DNA from: Ruminococcaceae bacterium UBA1375
GTDB taxonomy: Bacteria > Bacillota > Clostridia > Oscillospirales > Ruminococcaceae
Direction: 5' to 3'
Assembly (NCBI GenBank): GCA_002305795.1
Contig: DBRF01000016.1
Coordinates: 1 to 64,000 of the forward strand
DNA length: 64,000 nucleotides
The translations under genes were made by a program, and so were the position numbers. Shown piece after piece: positions 25,394 through 34,160 of this stretch. Positions within the stretch are counted from its first letter, which is position 1; every line of letters starts with the position of its first letter. The notes below the pieces were generated by a model. The model made no database searches, had not been told where the DNA came from, and saw only the letters and a list, made by a program, of their open reading frames with translations.

Positions 25394-26089
25394 TTACACG
25401 CCCGAAACGATCTGAGAAACCTCTTCTTCGGGAGTGGAGGGGGTACTTTCCTCCGGGGTGCTTTCCTCCGGCTGGGAAGGTTCCGGCGTGGGCTCCGGGG
25501 TCGGTTCCGGCGTTGGAGTGGGAGTGGGTTCCGGTTCCGGGGTCACCGACGGGGTGGAAACGGAAGCGGCAGGCTCCGAAACAGGAACAGCGGCAGAAGA
25601 AGTGGGCGCAGCGGTGGCTCTGGCGGAAACCATGACTTCCACACTGGCGGACACGGCAGGGTTGGCGGCGCTGGTAACCGTTACGGTGCAGCTTCCCACA
25701 CCAACGCCGGTGATCCGTCCCATGCCATCCACTGTGGCCACATTGCCGTCGGAGGACGCCCAGATTTCGCTTTTATCCGGGGCGTCTTCCGGTGTCATGG
25801 TCACCAGCGGCATCTGGGTCTCCCCCACCGTCAGGCTGATTTCATAGGCGGAAAGGGTGATCCCCTCTACCCCGCCCTGAGCTTGGGAGGAAGCCGAGGA
25901 AACGGGCTGGGCCAATTCCGAAACCCGGCTGGATTCCGGCGCAGAGTCGGAATGCACCGGCGAAGAAGGCAGAGACACGGTTGCAGCAGGCTGATTTTGC
26001 AGCACCAATCCCACAATGGTAAGGATCACCAGTGCCACCGCACAGATGCCTACAATCAGATAAAAAATCGCTTTTTCCTTTTTCAACAT
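25394..26089 (-). CDS. Membrane-anchored Big-2 domain protein with PEPTPE repeats
   Basis: 231 residues. One N-terminal membrane helix (FYLIVGICAVALVILTIVGL), a Ser/Ala/Gln linker, one bacterial Ig-like (Big-2) domain at about residues 72-155 (ITLSAYEISLTVGET to NPAVSASVEVMVS, with the typical WASSDGNVATVDGMGRITG core), then a Pro/Glu/Thr-rich tail with PTPEPTPEP repeats. It is extracellular, facing the wall. Big-2 domains mediate adhesion or structural roles; a specific ligand cannot be named. The repeats make the DNA at 25470-25560 look periodic. Confidence 0.75.
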   Translation of the reverse strand: MLKKEKAIFYLIVGICAVALVILTIVGLVLQNQPAATVSLPSSPVHSDSAPESSRVSELAQPVSSASSQAQGGVEGITLSAYEISLTVGETQMPLVTMTPEDAPDKSEIWASSDGNVATVDGMGRITGVGVGSCTVTVTSAANPAVSASVEVMVSARATAAPTSSAAVPVSEPAASVSTPSVTPEPEPTPTPTPEPTPEPTPEPSQPEESTPEESTPSTPEEEVSQIVSGV

Positions 26090-26148
26090 ACCCGGATACT
26101 CCTCTTTTTTCTAGTTCAGGAAAAATGCCCTCATTAACTTCCCTCTTC

Positions 26149-26184
26149 AAAAAACCACGGCGAGCCAAAAGAAACTCGCCGTGA
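26149..26184 (-). terminator. Terminator of the phosphoglucomutase gene
   Basis: Minus strand: perfect 9-bp stem CACGGCGAG/CTCGCCGTG, 10-base loop, then GTTTTTT. Confidence 0.9.
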
Positions 26185-26214
26185 CTTTGTATCAAAAGAA
26201 TCACCCGTCAGGGA

Positions 26215-27933
26215 TCAAAAGCCCAATTTCTTGGAGAAATCAGCGGCCAGCTCCTTCTGTTGGGCGGCTGCATCCGCCTTGTTGGAGGCGATGGTGGTGT
26301 AATAGGCCTTGATCTTTGGTTCGGTGCCGGAAGGACGGATAATGACCTTGGCGCCGCCTTCCAGATGGTAAGCCAGCACCTTGGATTTGGGCAGATCGAT
26401 CTTAGACACTTCCCCGGTGACCAAATTCTTGGATTCGTGGGTGATGTAGTTGTCAATCTGCTGCACCTTCAAGCCGGCGATCTCCATGGGAGGATTGGCC
26501 TGGAGGTCTTCCATGATCTCGTTCATCCGCTTCATGCCGTCTTCCCCTTCGCAGACGAAGGACTGCTGGACATGGTGATAATAACCGTATTCATGATAAA
26601 TGCTTTCCAGGAAATCCAGCACCGTAACGCCCTTGCTCTTCAGGTAGGCGGCCATTTCGCAGATCATCATAGAGCCTACCACGGCGTCCTTATCCCGGGC
26701 GTGGGTGCCAACCAGGTAGCCGTAGCTCTCTTCAAAACCGAAGATGAACCGTTCCGGATGGCCTTCTTCTTCCAGGAAGTGAATCTGTTCGCCGATGTAT
26801 TTAAAGCCGGTGAGCACCTGACGGAACTCCACGCCGTACTTCTTGGCGATCTTGCCGGCAATGGCGGTGGAAACCACGGTGGAAACGGCCACCGGTTTTT
26901 CCGGCATAGTGCCCCGTTCAATCCGGGCGTAGCAGATGTATTCCATCAGCATGGCGCCCACTTCATTGCCGGTGACCAGCACATAATTGCCGTCACGGTC
27001 GGGAACGGCGATGCCCACCCGGTCGCAGTCGGGGTCGGTAGCCAGCATCAGGTCTGCCTTCACCTCTTTGCAGAGCTTCAGGCCCAAATCCAGGGCTTCC
27101 GCAATTTCCGGGTTCGGGAAGGGGCAGGTGGGGAAATTGCCGTCGGGCAGCTCCTGCTCCGGCACCACAATCACATCGTCAATGCCGATGCGATTTAAAA
27201 TGGTGCGGACCGGAATGTTGCCGGTGCCGTTTAAGGGAGAATACACCACTCTCAAACCGGCTTCCTTGCACAAATCGCCGTTGATGGACTGGCTGAGAAC
27301 CGCCTGATAGAAGGCTTCTTCCACCTCTTTAGGCACGGTTTGGATCAAGCCCTTGGCCACGCCTTCGTCAAAGTCCATGGTCTTGACGCCGGTGAAAATA
27401 TCCACGCTCTGGATGTTGGCCAGCACGGCAGCGGCGCCTTCGTCGGTGATCTGGCAGCCGTCGTCCCCATACACCTTATAGCCGTTGTACTTAGCGGGGT
27501 TGTGGGAAGCGGTGACCATGACGCCGGCCTGGCACTTCATGTACCGGGTGCCGAAAGAGGTGCAGGGCACCGGCATCAGCTGGCCGTAGAGCATGGCGGT
27601 AACGCCGTTGGCAGCCAGGACCCGGGCGGTCTCTTTAGCAAAGAGGTCGCTCTTAATCCGGCTGTCATAGCCGATGCAGACTTTGGGGGAATCGTACTTG
27701 GCATTGAGGTAATCCGCCAAGCCCTGGGTGGCCTGCCGCACCACATAGATATTCATCCGGTTGGTGCCGGCGCCCAGCACGCCCCGCAGACCGGCGGTGC
27801 CGAAGGCCAGGGTTTGATAGAAGCGGTCTTTGATGGCTTCTTCATCGCCGGCGATCTCTTCCAGCTCTTTTTTCAGGTCCGGGTCGTCCAGATCCTGACT
27901 GGACCAGAGCTTGTACAGTTCCATTTCAGTCAT
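26215..27933 (-). CDS. Phosphoglucomutase/phosphomannomutase (PgcA-like)
   Basis: 572 residues, the long alpha-D-phosphohexomutase form of Firmicutes that interconverts glucose 1-phosphate and glucose 6-phosphate (also pentose or mannose phosphates). The active serine loop is VTASHNPAKYNGYKVYG (near residue 143), the metal loop is ATDPDCDRVGIAV and the sugar-binding loop is FGFEESYGYL; the phosphate site RPSGTEPKIKAYY closes the protein. The ATG at 27933 is preferred to the one two codons upstream because GGAG is then seven bases away. It is monocistronic, with a terminator. Confidence 0.93.
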   Translation of the reverse strand: MTEMELYKLWSSQDLDDPDLKKELEEIAGDEEAIKDRFYQTLAFGTAGLRGVLGAGTNRMNIYVVRQATQGLADYLNAKYDSPKVCIGYDSRIKSDLFAKETARVLAANGVTAMLYGQLMPVPCTSFGTRYMKCQAGVMVTASHNPAKYNGYKVYGDDGCQITDEGAAAVLANIQSVDIFTGVKTMDFDEGVAKGLIQTVPKEVEEAFYQAVLSQSINGDLCKEAGLRVVYSPLNGTGNIPVRTILNRIGIDDVIVVPEQELPDGNFPTCPFPNPEIAEALDLGLKLCKEVKADLMLATDPDCDRVGIAVPDRDGNYVLVTGNEVGAMLMEYICYARIERGTMPEKPVAVSTVVSTAIAGKIAKKYGVEFRQVLTGFKYIGEQIHFLEEEGHPERFIFGFEESYGYLVGTHARDKDAVVGSMMICEMAAYLKSKGVTVLDFLESIYHEYGYYHHVQQSFVCEGEDGMKRMNEIMEDLQANPPMEIAGLKVQQIDNYITHESKNLVTGEVSKIDLPKSKVLAYHLEGGAKVIIRPSGTEPKIKAYYTTIASNKADAAAQQKELAADFSKKLGF

Positions 27934-28020
27934 TGTCATTCTCCATTCTCAAGCGACCGTTTATTCCAAGGTCTCCTCCGCCGCTTGAAAAAGGAGCCCT
28001 TTTCCTGCGCCCGCCAGGGA

Positions 28021-28058
28021 AAAACAAAAGCAGTCCGCCGCACAGGAAAGCGGAGGCT
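28021..28058 (-). terminator. Terminator of the lipoprotein gene
   Basis: Minus strand: stem CCTCCGC/GCGGCGG with one mismatch, then CTGCTTTTGTTTTT. Confidence 0.65.
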
Positions 28059-28075
28059 TTTGGGTTTAACATAGG

Positions 28076-29047
28076 TTACCAGGAGGTGAAGCCCAGGTCG
28101 GCCAGATGAAATTCCACCTGAGGGAGAAGCTGACCGTTGAAAGTGTCCAGCATTTGGGAAATGGTTGCAGCAAATTCGTTTTGAAATTGTTCCTGAGTAT
28201 AGTTTTCCGGCGCATCGGAATCCAGAGAAAACCCATCCGCTATCACCGCCGTGCTGTGGGACAGCTGACTGACCGGAATGGTAAAGTTACCGGAAGCATA
28301 GTCGCCGTAAAAGTAAAATTCAATGGAATTGCTGCCCTCCCGAAGGACGGAATTTAACTTTCTGCCATCGGTAGGATAATAATACAGCTCTAAAGTACCC
28401 CATTGGGAACAAGAAGCGGCAATGGAGTAATATGCGCCATTGGCATCAATGTAGTCCCAACGATAGGTATACCCATGAATGTCATCATAGGTTCCATTTT
28501 GGGTGATCCACTCATACAAGCAGTGTCGGTTAAAGGCCGAACCTCCATCCCGCAGCGGCAGGCCGCAAACCTCGCAGACATATTTTCCATCGTGCTGCGG
28601 CGGAATTTCTTCCCCGTATTCCGTATAGCCACACTTGGTGCAAACATAGATATGCCGCCCCGGCTGAGAACAGCTGCCGGAATAACCTTCATCATGGAAG
28701 GAATGCTGGCAGGCCGTGGTCTGGGTGGAGGGCGCAGCCTGGGGAGTGGTGGTAATGGGTGCTGCCGTGGTTTCAGGCGCAGCCGCTTCCGGTGCAGAGG
28801 AAGTTGTCTCTTCCAAGGCAGAAGATTCCGCCTGGGAGCTTTCCTCCGGCTGGGAGACTTCCGGCGATGCGGGCTGCACCGTGGCCGAAGCCTCTAAGGC
28901 AGACTCCGTTTGGGAAACTGCCGAGGAAGTTCCTTCTTCCCGAGAAACCGTCGGCGATGGTGCGTCATCCCCCGGCCCAGCGCAGCCGCCAAGCAACAGC
29001 ATGGCGGCGCAGAGAAGCACTGCCAAGACCCTTTTCCTTGTTTTCAT
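28076..29047 (-). CDS. Lipoprotein of unknown function with a CxxC pair
   Basis: 323 residues. A lipobox (LLLGGC, Cys about residue 21) follows a classic signal sequence, so it should be processed by Lgt and LspA and displayed on the outer membrane face. A Ser/Glu/Thr/Ala-rich spacer of about 90 residues leads to a zinc-ribbon-like part (HIYVCTKCGYTEYGEE..YVCEVCGLPL, four Cys) and a C-terminal domain of about 160 residues rich in Tyr, Ser and Asp that I do not recognise. The ribbon resembles those seen in many gut Firmicutes surface proteins. The neighbouring gene encodes another extracytoplasmic protein on the same strand, but a joint role is unproved. Confidence 0.7.
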   Translation of the reverse strand: MKTRKRVLAVLLCAAMLLLGGCAGPGDDAPSPTVSREEGTSSAVSQTESALEASATVQPASPEVSQPEESSQAESSALEETTSSAPEAAAPETTAAPITTTPQAAPSTQTTACQHSFHDEGYSGSCSQPGRHIYVCTKCGYTEYGEEIPPQHDGKYVCEVCGLPLRDGGSAFNRHCLYEWITQNGTYDDIHGYTYRWDYIDANGAYYSIAASCSQWGTLELYYYPTDGRKLNSVLREGSNSIEFYFYGDYASGNFTIPVSQLSHSTAVIADGFSLDSDAPENYTQEQFQNEFAATISQMLDTFNGQLLPQVEFHLADLGFTSW

Positions 29048-29080
29048 CTTTTTCCCGTCTTTCCAAAAACGTAAGATAGA

Positions 29081-30220
29081 TTACAATACTACAATGCCTG
29101 CTAAATTCATGCCGGACAGCAAGGCCTGCTGGGCGGCGTAATCGGCGGCGGAAACCACCAGGGTCACATTGCCCCCGGCGGCCTGCACCTGGCTCACCAG
29201 CTGGGTGAGCACTCCGGCGCTGTCCAGAGTTTCATAGCCTGCCACGGCGTTGGCGCCGGTGAGGGAGGCAAAGTCCACCGTCAAGGCCAGATTAGCGGAA
29301 AGCCCGGCAGAGGTTCCGCCGTAAGCGGCGGCATCCACGCCCAGATAGCTCAACCCATCCGCCGCCGGAATGGCAGAAGCGCCTTGTGCGGTAATCCCGG
29401 CCTGGACTTCCTGGACAAACTGAGTCAGGATGGCGGACTGGGTGGCGCCGGTGGTGTTGTGCTGATTGAGGATGGCGGAGGTGTACACATTCCCGGTGGG
29501 GAACACCACGTCATCCAGCAGGATGGTGTCAAATCCGGCGGCGGCAATCTCCTGGGCAATCTGCACCAGGTAGGTGCGGGCCACGTCGGTGTAGGGGTCT
29601 AAGTAAGCGTAGGCGTTTTCGGCGTTGGGCGTTCCCTGCCACAGGCGGGAGCCGCCGGAGGTGAAGGTGGCGTCGCTGCCGATGGAGCCGTACCGGTCCA
29701 CAAAGCAGCCCATCCGGGCAACGGGAGTCAGGCCGGACGCCTGAATGGTCTGGCAAAGCTGAGCGGCGTCTACCGCCCCGGACACCACGGCGCCGTTGCT
29801 AACCGCACGGGGTACAGCACTGTTATAGTACAGCGCACCCTGCCCGTCCTTCAAAGTGACGGCAACAGCGGTATAGCCCTGGGCCTTGGCGGAATCCAAA
29901 AAGGTCTGCCACTGGGTGGAGTCCATCAACACGGTTTGGGGCATGGTCAAGGCGGTGTACCCCGGCTGAGCCACAGGGGTGACGCCCCCCTCCTCTTCCC
30001 CGCCGGAAACGGTGCCGTCTTCCAGGGCGGAAGAGGTTTGGGAAGAAGCAGTGTCCCCCGGGCTGGAGGAATTGATGATGCTGAAAATCCAGCCGGTAGC
30101 CACATAAGCCACGGCAATGATGCATAAAATAAACAGGACGAAGATTATTTTCTTCCCGGCACCGCCGGAAGAACGGCGGCGGGATTTGGAGCGGTATACT
30201 TTTCTGCCTTTTTGGGCCAT
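29081..30220 (-). CDS. Membrane-anchored putative glycosidase-like protein (DUF4015 type)
   Basis: 379 residues. A basic N-terminus (KGRKVYRSKSRRR) and one membrane helix (IIFVLFILCIIAVAYVATGWIF) anchor an extracellular domain. From about residue 90 it resembles the TIM-barrel DUF4015 family (putative glycoside hydrolases): AVAVTLKDGQGALYYNS, a GLTPVARMGCFVDRYG strand, and FDTILLDDVVFP with the acidic pair expected at a barrel strand end. No enzyme activity has been established for the group as far as I know. It is first in the unit with the lipoprotein, whose start lies 33 bases downstream. Confidence 0.65.
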   Translation of the reverse strand: MAQKGRKVYRSKSRRRSSGGAGKKIIFVLFILCIIAVAYVATGWIFSIINSSSPGDTASSQTSSALEDGTVSGGEEEGGVTPVAQPGYTALTMPQTVLMDSTQWQTFLDSAKAQGYTAVAVTLKDGQGALYYNSAVPRAVSNGAVVSGAVDAAQLCQTIQASGLTPVARMGCFVDRYGSIGSDATFTSGGSRLWQGTPNAENAYAYLDPYTDVARTYLVQIAQEIAAAGFDTILLDDVVFPTGNVYTSAILNQHNTTGATQSAILTQFVQEVQAGITAQGASAIPAADGLSYLGVDAAAYGGTSAGLSANLALTVDFASLTGANAVAGYETLDSAGVLTQLVSQVQAAGGNVTLVVSAADYAAQQALLSGMNLAGIVVL

Positions 30221-30289
30221 GGAACTGATCCCCTTTGCAAATCACTAGTCATCGTTTTGCTCCGGTTGTCCGGAACTCTTACGATTTCT

Positions 30290-30317
30290 ATTATACACAA
30301 TTTTCGTGAGAGTGCAA
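30290..30317 (-). promoter_or_regulatory. Promoter of the DUF4015-like gene
   Basis: Minus strand: TTGCAC (30317-30312), 16-base spacer, TATAAT (30295-30290) with TG upstream. Confidence 0.65.
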
Positions 30318-30367
30318 GAGCGTTCCCGATCGGTCCGCCGCCCTTTTGTGAAAATTTTAGAAAGTAT

Positions 30368-30973
30368 TTACAGCGCTACGGTGTGTCCGATCATGCCATA
30401 CACCGCAAGGCTCAGCACCCCGATATAGATCAACATGGCGGGAAATCCCCGGAAGGATTTGGGAATGGCCTTGCTCCGCAGCCGGGGGGCCGCCACCCGC
30501 AGCATCCACACCGCCAAGGTGTAGCCGATGCCGGAACCCAAACCGAAGCCAATCACCCCGGCCAAATCCAAACCGTAGCTGGTGGACAACAGCACACTGC
30601 CCAGCACCACGCTGTTTAAAGCGGAGCGGTGGATGCAAAGCCGCAGGTCCTGTTTACAGGGCTGCTTTACCTTAATGGTAGCCAGAATGGCGATAAAGTA
30701 AAACAGGCAGATGATCACGCTATAGGCCAGGGGGAACAGTTCATAGCTGTACACGCTCTGGTTCACCCAAGGGGTAATAAAGTACGCGCCGATGCTGGAC
30801 AGCAGGATGGTGGCGGTGAGCACCGCCCCGAAAGGCAGCAGCAGGCGATGATCCCGCATCAGCCACACTGCCGTGGAGCTGCCCATGGCCCGGCTCAGCA
30901 GGCTGTTTTCCAAGAAGACGGCCACCAAGCCGTAGATAAACATCTGTCCCAGAAAGGAGAAAATCAAGTCCAT
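30368..30973 (-). CDS. rnfA: Rnf complex subunit A
   Basis: 201 residues with six predicted membrane helices, the normal size for RnfA (RsxA/NqrE family). Rnf couples ferredoxin oxidation and NAD reduction to Na+ or H+ transport. Family marks are FLENSLLSRAMG near the N-terminus (the Cys usually seen next to a membrane iron-sulfur site is not obvious here) and GLGSGIGYTLAV in the second half. It is the last of three rnf genes, two bases after rnfE. No rnfB follows. Confidence 0.88.
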   Translation of the reverse strand: MDLIFSFLGQMFIYGLVAVFLENSLLSRAMGSSTAVWLMRDHRLLLPFGAVLTATILLSSIGAYFITPWVNQSVYSYELFPLAYSVIICLFYFIAILATIKVKQPCKQDLRLCIHRSALNSVVLGSVLLSTSYGLDLAGVIGFGLGSGIGYTLAVWMLRVAAPRLRSKAIPKSFRGFPAMLIYIGVLSLAVYGMIGHTVAL

Positions 30974-30975
30974 GG

Positions 30976-31611
30976 TTATTCCTCCTCCCCGCTGCCGGGT
31001 TTATTCAAGTGCTCCCGATACCGGCGCACTGCCGCCGCCAAAAAGCCCAGCAGCACAAAGCCCCCAAAGGGCAGCGCCATCACCGAGAAGGTAAAGGGCA
31101 GGGTCACCGGGTTGCCCCAGACGGTGTTGAAGGCCAGCAGCTCCCGCACCAGGCCGGTGAATAAGATCACCAGTTCAAAGCCCAAAATATAGGTGATGAG
31201 CTTTAACAGCATCTTTCCCTTTTTCAAATGGAGCAGGCTTTCTTCGGTTTTGCCCACCAGCACCGAATTGGTCACCAGCAGAGGCAGGAAGATGCCCACC
31301 TGCTGGATGTTTCCGGGAAACAGGTCCCGCACCCAAAGGGCGGTGGGGATAAACACCCCGCAGGCCAGCAGCACTGCGGCAATGGCACGGAGGGTGAAGG
31401 GAGTCTTTTTCGGCAAAAAGGAGAGCAGCACCACCGACACAAAGGTGATGGCCGCAAAGGCCAAGCCCAGCAGACAGGCGTTTTTCAAGGTAGTAGCCGC
31501 CACCACAACCGGGGCGATGCACAGCCCCTGCACCAGAACGGTATTTCGGGTCAGGATATTGTCGTAATCCCGAAATCCCTGGCGGTGCTGTTGATACAAG
31601 GCTTTCAGCAT
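30976..31611 (-). CDS. rnfE: Rnf complex subunit E
   Basis: 211 residues, six membrane helices, RnfE (RsxE/NqrD family), homologous to RnfA in inverted topology. Typical blocks: NTVLVQGLCIAPVVVAATTLKNA, FLPLLVTNSVLVGKTEE and LPFGGFVLLGFLAAAVR. The ATG at 31611 follows AAGGAGG and is preferred over one ten codons upstream. It overlaps the rnfD stop by seven bases. In complete operons rnfG lies between rnfD and rnfE; it is absent here. Confidence 0.88.
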   Translation of the reverse strand: MLKALYQQHRQGFRDYDNILTRNTVLVQGLCIAPVVVAATTLKNACLLGLAFAAITFVSVVLLSFLPKKTPFTLRAIAAVLLACGVFIPTALWVRDLFPGNIQQVGIFLPLLVTNSVLVGKTEESLLHLKKGKMLLKLITYILGFELVILFTGLVRELLAFNTVWGNPVTLPFTFSVMALPFGGFVLLGFLAAAVRRYREHLNKPGSGEEE

Positions 31612-32579
31612 GATTTTGCCTCCTTTTTCCCGCTGCGCCACCGGGCAATTCGATGGGACAAGCGTCCTCCCAGCCGGTCAAATTCTTTGGACAAGGGGCT
31701 GGCCAGCAGCAGCACAAAGCAAAGGTCAGTTTCCAGCGCCCCCACATAGCGAAAGCACATGACCCCCAGGGCAACTCCCACGCCGTAGAACACCTGGCCC
31801 CAGTTGTTGTTGGGGCCGCTCACCGGGTCGGAGGCCAAAAACAGGATGCCGAACAGCAGCACGCCGCTGCTCAGCTCATAGATAATGGAGGGCAGCACCC
31901 CGGCCGGCACCCGGGGAAACAGGGCCGCCAGCAGCGCCACCGCCGCCACGGCGGAGACTGTGGTGCGCCAAGGGATGGTTTTCAGCAGACAGAGGGCCAC
32001 GCCGATGACCAGCAGTGCGGCGATGCAGGTTACCCCCATGGCGCCGGAAAAGCTGCCCAGCAGCAGGTCGGTATAGCTGACGCTGGGGGTGCCCCCTACC
32101 GTCAGCACCGAAGCGGGAGAGGTGGCGTAGGTGATGGAGGCGGTATTCAGCACCGGCTCCAGGCCCAGGTTCTGCCCCAGGGCCGGGTAGGACAAGGCGG
32201 TGTCCCCAAAGGCCAGACTCACCACCGCAACCCCCAGGGCAGCGGGGTTGAAGATGTTCCGCCCGGTGCCTCCAAAGAGGTATTTGCCGATGAGCAGACC
32301 GGTGACCACCCCGCAGATCACCCCGTACCAGCTGATGCTTGCCGGCAGCAGCAGGGTAATCAGCAGGGCGGTGATATAGGAGGAGAGATCCCTCTTTTTC
32401 CGCTCCAAGCCAAACAGGGGACGGAAGATCAAATCGCAGAGAAAGGCGCAGGCCAAACCAATGACCAGCAGCAATGCCGCCCGGGGGCCGTACAGGCAGA
32501 CGGGAATGGGGCAAAGCAGCAGCAGCGCCGTCAACAACCGGACGCACCGGCTTTGATACTGGGGTGTTAAACTGGACAT
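31605..32579 (-). CDS. rnfD: Rnf complex subunit D
   Basis: 324 residues with nine or ten membrane helices, the RnfD/NqrB family that carries covalently bound FMN on a Thr. The conserved region GKYLFGGTGRNIFNPAALGV is clear. The segment that holds the flavin Thr in the family reads LGSFSGAMGVTCIAALLVIG; a Thr is retained although the usual GETS reads GVTC. The ATG at 32579 is chosen over one 22 codons upstream. It is the first gene of the unit. No rnfC precedes it; the neighbour is a divergent MecA-like gene. Confidence 0.88.
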   Translation of the reverse strand: MSSLTPQYQSRCVRLLTALLLLCPIPVCLYGPRAALLLVIGLACAFLCDLIFRPLFGLERKKRDLSSYITALLITLLLPASISWYGVICGVVTGLLIGKYLFGGTGRNIFNPAALGVAVVSLAFGDTALSYPALGQNLGLEPVLNTASITYATSPASVLTVGGTPSVSYTDLLLGSFSGAMGVTCIAALLVIGVALCLLKTIPWRTTVSAVAAVALLAALFPRVPAGVLPSIIYELSSGVLLFGILFLASDPVSGPNNNWGQVFYGVGVALGVMCFRYVGALETDLCFVLLLASPLSKEFDRLGGRLSHRIARWRSGKKEAKSC

Positions 32580-32677
32580 AACAGAAATCCTTTCCCCCCG
32601 TCCCCAGGGCCGGACAAGCACCTTCCCGAAAAAAACGGAATACACTGTCCTAAGCCAATGCAGAGGAGGAGACGAAC

Positions 32678-33244
32678 TTGAAGATCGAGGCCATTGACGA
32701 GGCCACCATCAAGGTGGTACTCACCAACAAAGAAATGAACGCCTACCATTTGTCCTACGAGACCATGGACAGCAACGACACCGCAACCAAAAAGCTGCTG
32801 GTGGCTGTACTGGGACGGGTCAAAGGGAAAACCGACCTGGATCTGGAGAACAGCAGGCTGTTTGTAGAAGCCTACCCTCTCGGCGAAGGCGGGCTGATTT
32901 TATATGTGAATTTTATGAAGAACACGGCAAAACCCATCCGCAGCAGCGGACTGAGCGTTCCCCTGATCTTTTCCTTCCCCAGCCTGGAAGCCCTCTGCGG
33001 GGCCTGCCTGCGGCTGGAAAAGCAGACTTCCCACCTCATCCTGCAAAGCAAGCTCTACCGCACCCAGCAGGAGTACCAGCTCATCGTCTGGAGCTACTGC
33101 CGGCTGGAGCAGCGATTGCTGCGGATTGTGCGGGAATACGGCAGGCTGCGGGGAAAAGGCAGCATTGCCAGCGCCTGGATTCAGGAACACGGCAAGGTTT
33201 TGTTGGAGCAGGACGCCGTGGCGGTGATGGCAAAGCTGGGATAA
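32678..33244 (+). CDS. MecA-like adaptor protein
   Basis: 188 residues of the MecA family, adaptors that hand substrates to ClpC/ClpP. The N-terminus MKIEAIDEATIKVVLTNKEM matches the MecA start well. A short acidic linker and a C-terminal alpha/beta domain (about residues 90-185, FSFPSLEALCGACLRL and LYRTQQEYQLIVW) follow. The protein is shorter than B. subtilis MecA (218). The start is TTG at 32678, with GAGGAGG eight bases before. It is divergent from rnfD with about 100 bases between, and its substrate is unknown. Confidence 0.8.
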   Translation: MKIEAIDEATIKVVLTNKEMNAYHLSYETMDSNDTATKKLLVAVLGRVKGKTDLDLENSRLFVEAYPLGEGGLILYVNFMKNTAKPIRSSGLSVPLIFSFPSLEALCGACLRLEKQTSHLILQSKLYRTQQEYQLIVWSYCRLEQRLLRIVREYGRLRGKGSIASAWIQEHGKVLLEQDAVAVMAKLG

Positions 33245-33300
33245 GCGCATGGATTCTTGCCGGATTTCAGAACAAGTTTATTTTGCTTTAACAGCAGCGG

Positions 33301-33324
33301 GAGGGTGATGGCAAGATCACCCTC
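33301..33324. terminator. Shared terminator between the MecA-like gene and rpe
   Basis: A perfect 9-bp stem GAGGGTGAT/ATCACCCTC with a 6-base loop between convergent genes; the T-tracts are weak on both strands. Confidence 0.6.
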
Positions 33325-33335
33325 TTAAACTTCTG

Positions 33336-33992
33336 TCAACGATATTCCTGATCCAGCAGCAACAAGCGGTCAATGACCTCCGCCGGGTTTTCCTGGTCGA
33401 AGATAAAGGAGCCTGCCACCAGCACATTAGCGCCGGCGTCAATGGCCACCCGGGCGGTGACGTAGTTAATGCCGCCGTCCACCTGAATGTCCAGATTGGG
33501 GTTGATCTGATCCGCCAGACTCCGCAGCAGGCGGATCTTATCCATCATGCTGCTCATAAAGGTCTGACCGCCGAAACCGGGCTCCACCGTCATCACCAAA
33601 ATCTGGTCCACGTCCTGGACATAGGGCATCACCGCCGCCGCAGGGGTGGAGGGCTTAATGGCAATCCCCGCCCGGCAGCCCATGCCTTTGATCTGGGCCA
33701 CGGTGGCCCCCACGTTGCTTTCGCTTTCCAGGTGGAAGGTGATCTGGTCCGCCCCGGCGTCCACAAACCGTTTGGCGTAGTCCAAGGGGTGGGAGATCAT
33801 CAGATGGACATCCAAAAAAGCGTCGGTAGCTTTGCGGGTGGCTTTCAGTACCGGAAAGCCGAAACTGATATTGGGAACAAAGTGACCGTCCATGACATCA
33901 AAGTGCAAAGCCCCTGCGTTTTCTACTCGTTTGATCTCTTCCCCTAACCGGCAAAAGTCCGCCGACAGGATGGAAGGCATAATTCTTATCAT
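33336..33992 (-). CDS. rpe: Ribulose-phosphate 3-epimerase
   Basis: 218 residues, full length. It interconverts ribulose 5-phosphate and xylulose 5-phosphate in the pentose phosphate pathway. Motifs: PSILSADFCRLGEEI, HFDVMDGHFVPNISFG (metal ligands), DVHLMISHP, MTVEPGFGGQTF and QVDGGINYVTA. The ATG at 33992 is preceded by GAGGAAG; an in-frame ATG 50 codons upstream has no family sequence. The two preceding genes do not form an obvious operon with it. Confidence 0.95.
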   Translation of the reverse strand: MIRIMPSILSADFCRLGEEIKRVENAGALHFDVMDGHFVPNISFGFPVLKATRKATDAFLDVHLMISHPLDYAKRFVDAGADQITFHLESESNVGATVAQIKGMGCRAGIAIKPSTPAAAVMPYVQDVDQILVMTVEPGFGGQTFMSSMMDKIRLLRSLADQINPNLDIQVDGGINYVTARVAIDAGANVLVAGSFIFDQENPAEVIDRLLLLDQEYR

Positions 33993-34160
33993 AATGCTTC
34001 CTCTTTTCCGCCATTTCCTGGCCGTCAACATCCTGGGTTTGCGCCCTATCTTTGTATATTGTACTAAAAAAAGAGGAAAATTGCAAGACAAATTAGGAAA
34101 AATTGTGTCAAAAATCAAAAAGCGCACCTTTTCCCACTGCAAATAACGGGGTTTTACCTC

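Noticed and set aside
25470..25560. Periodic repeats that could be taken for a CRISPR-like or minisatellite array
   Set aside because: They encode the PTPEPTPEP tail of the Big-2 protein in frame; the period is a codon multiple and there are no spacers.
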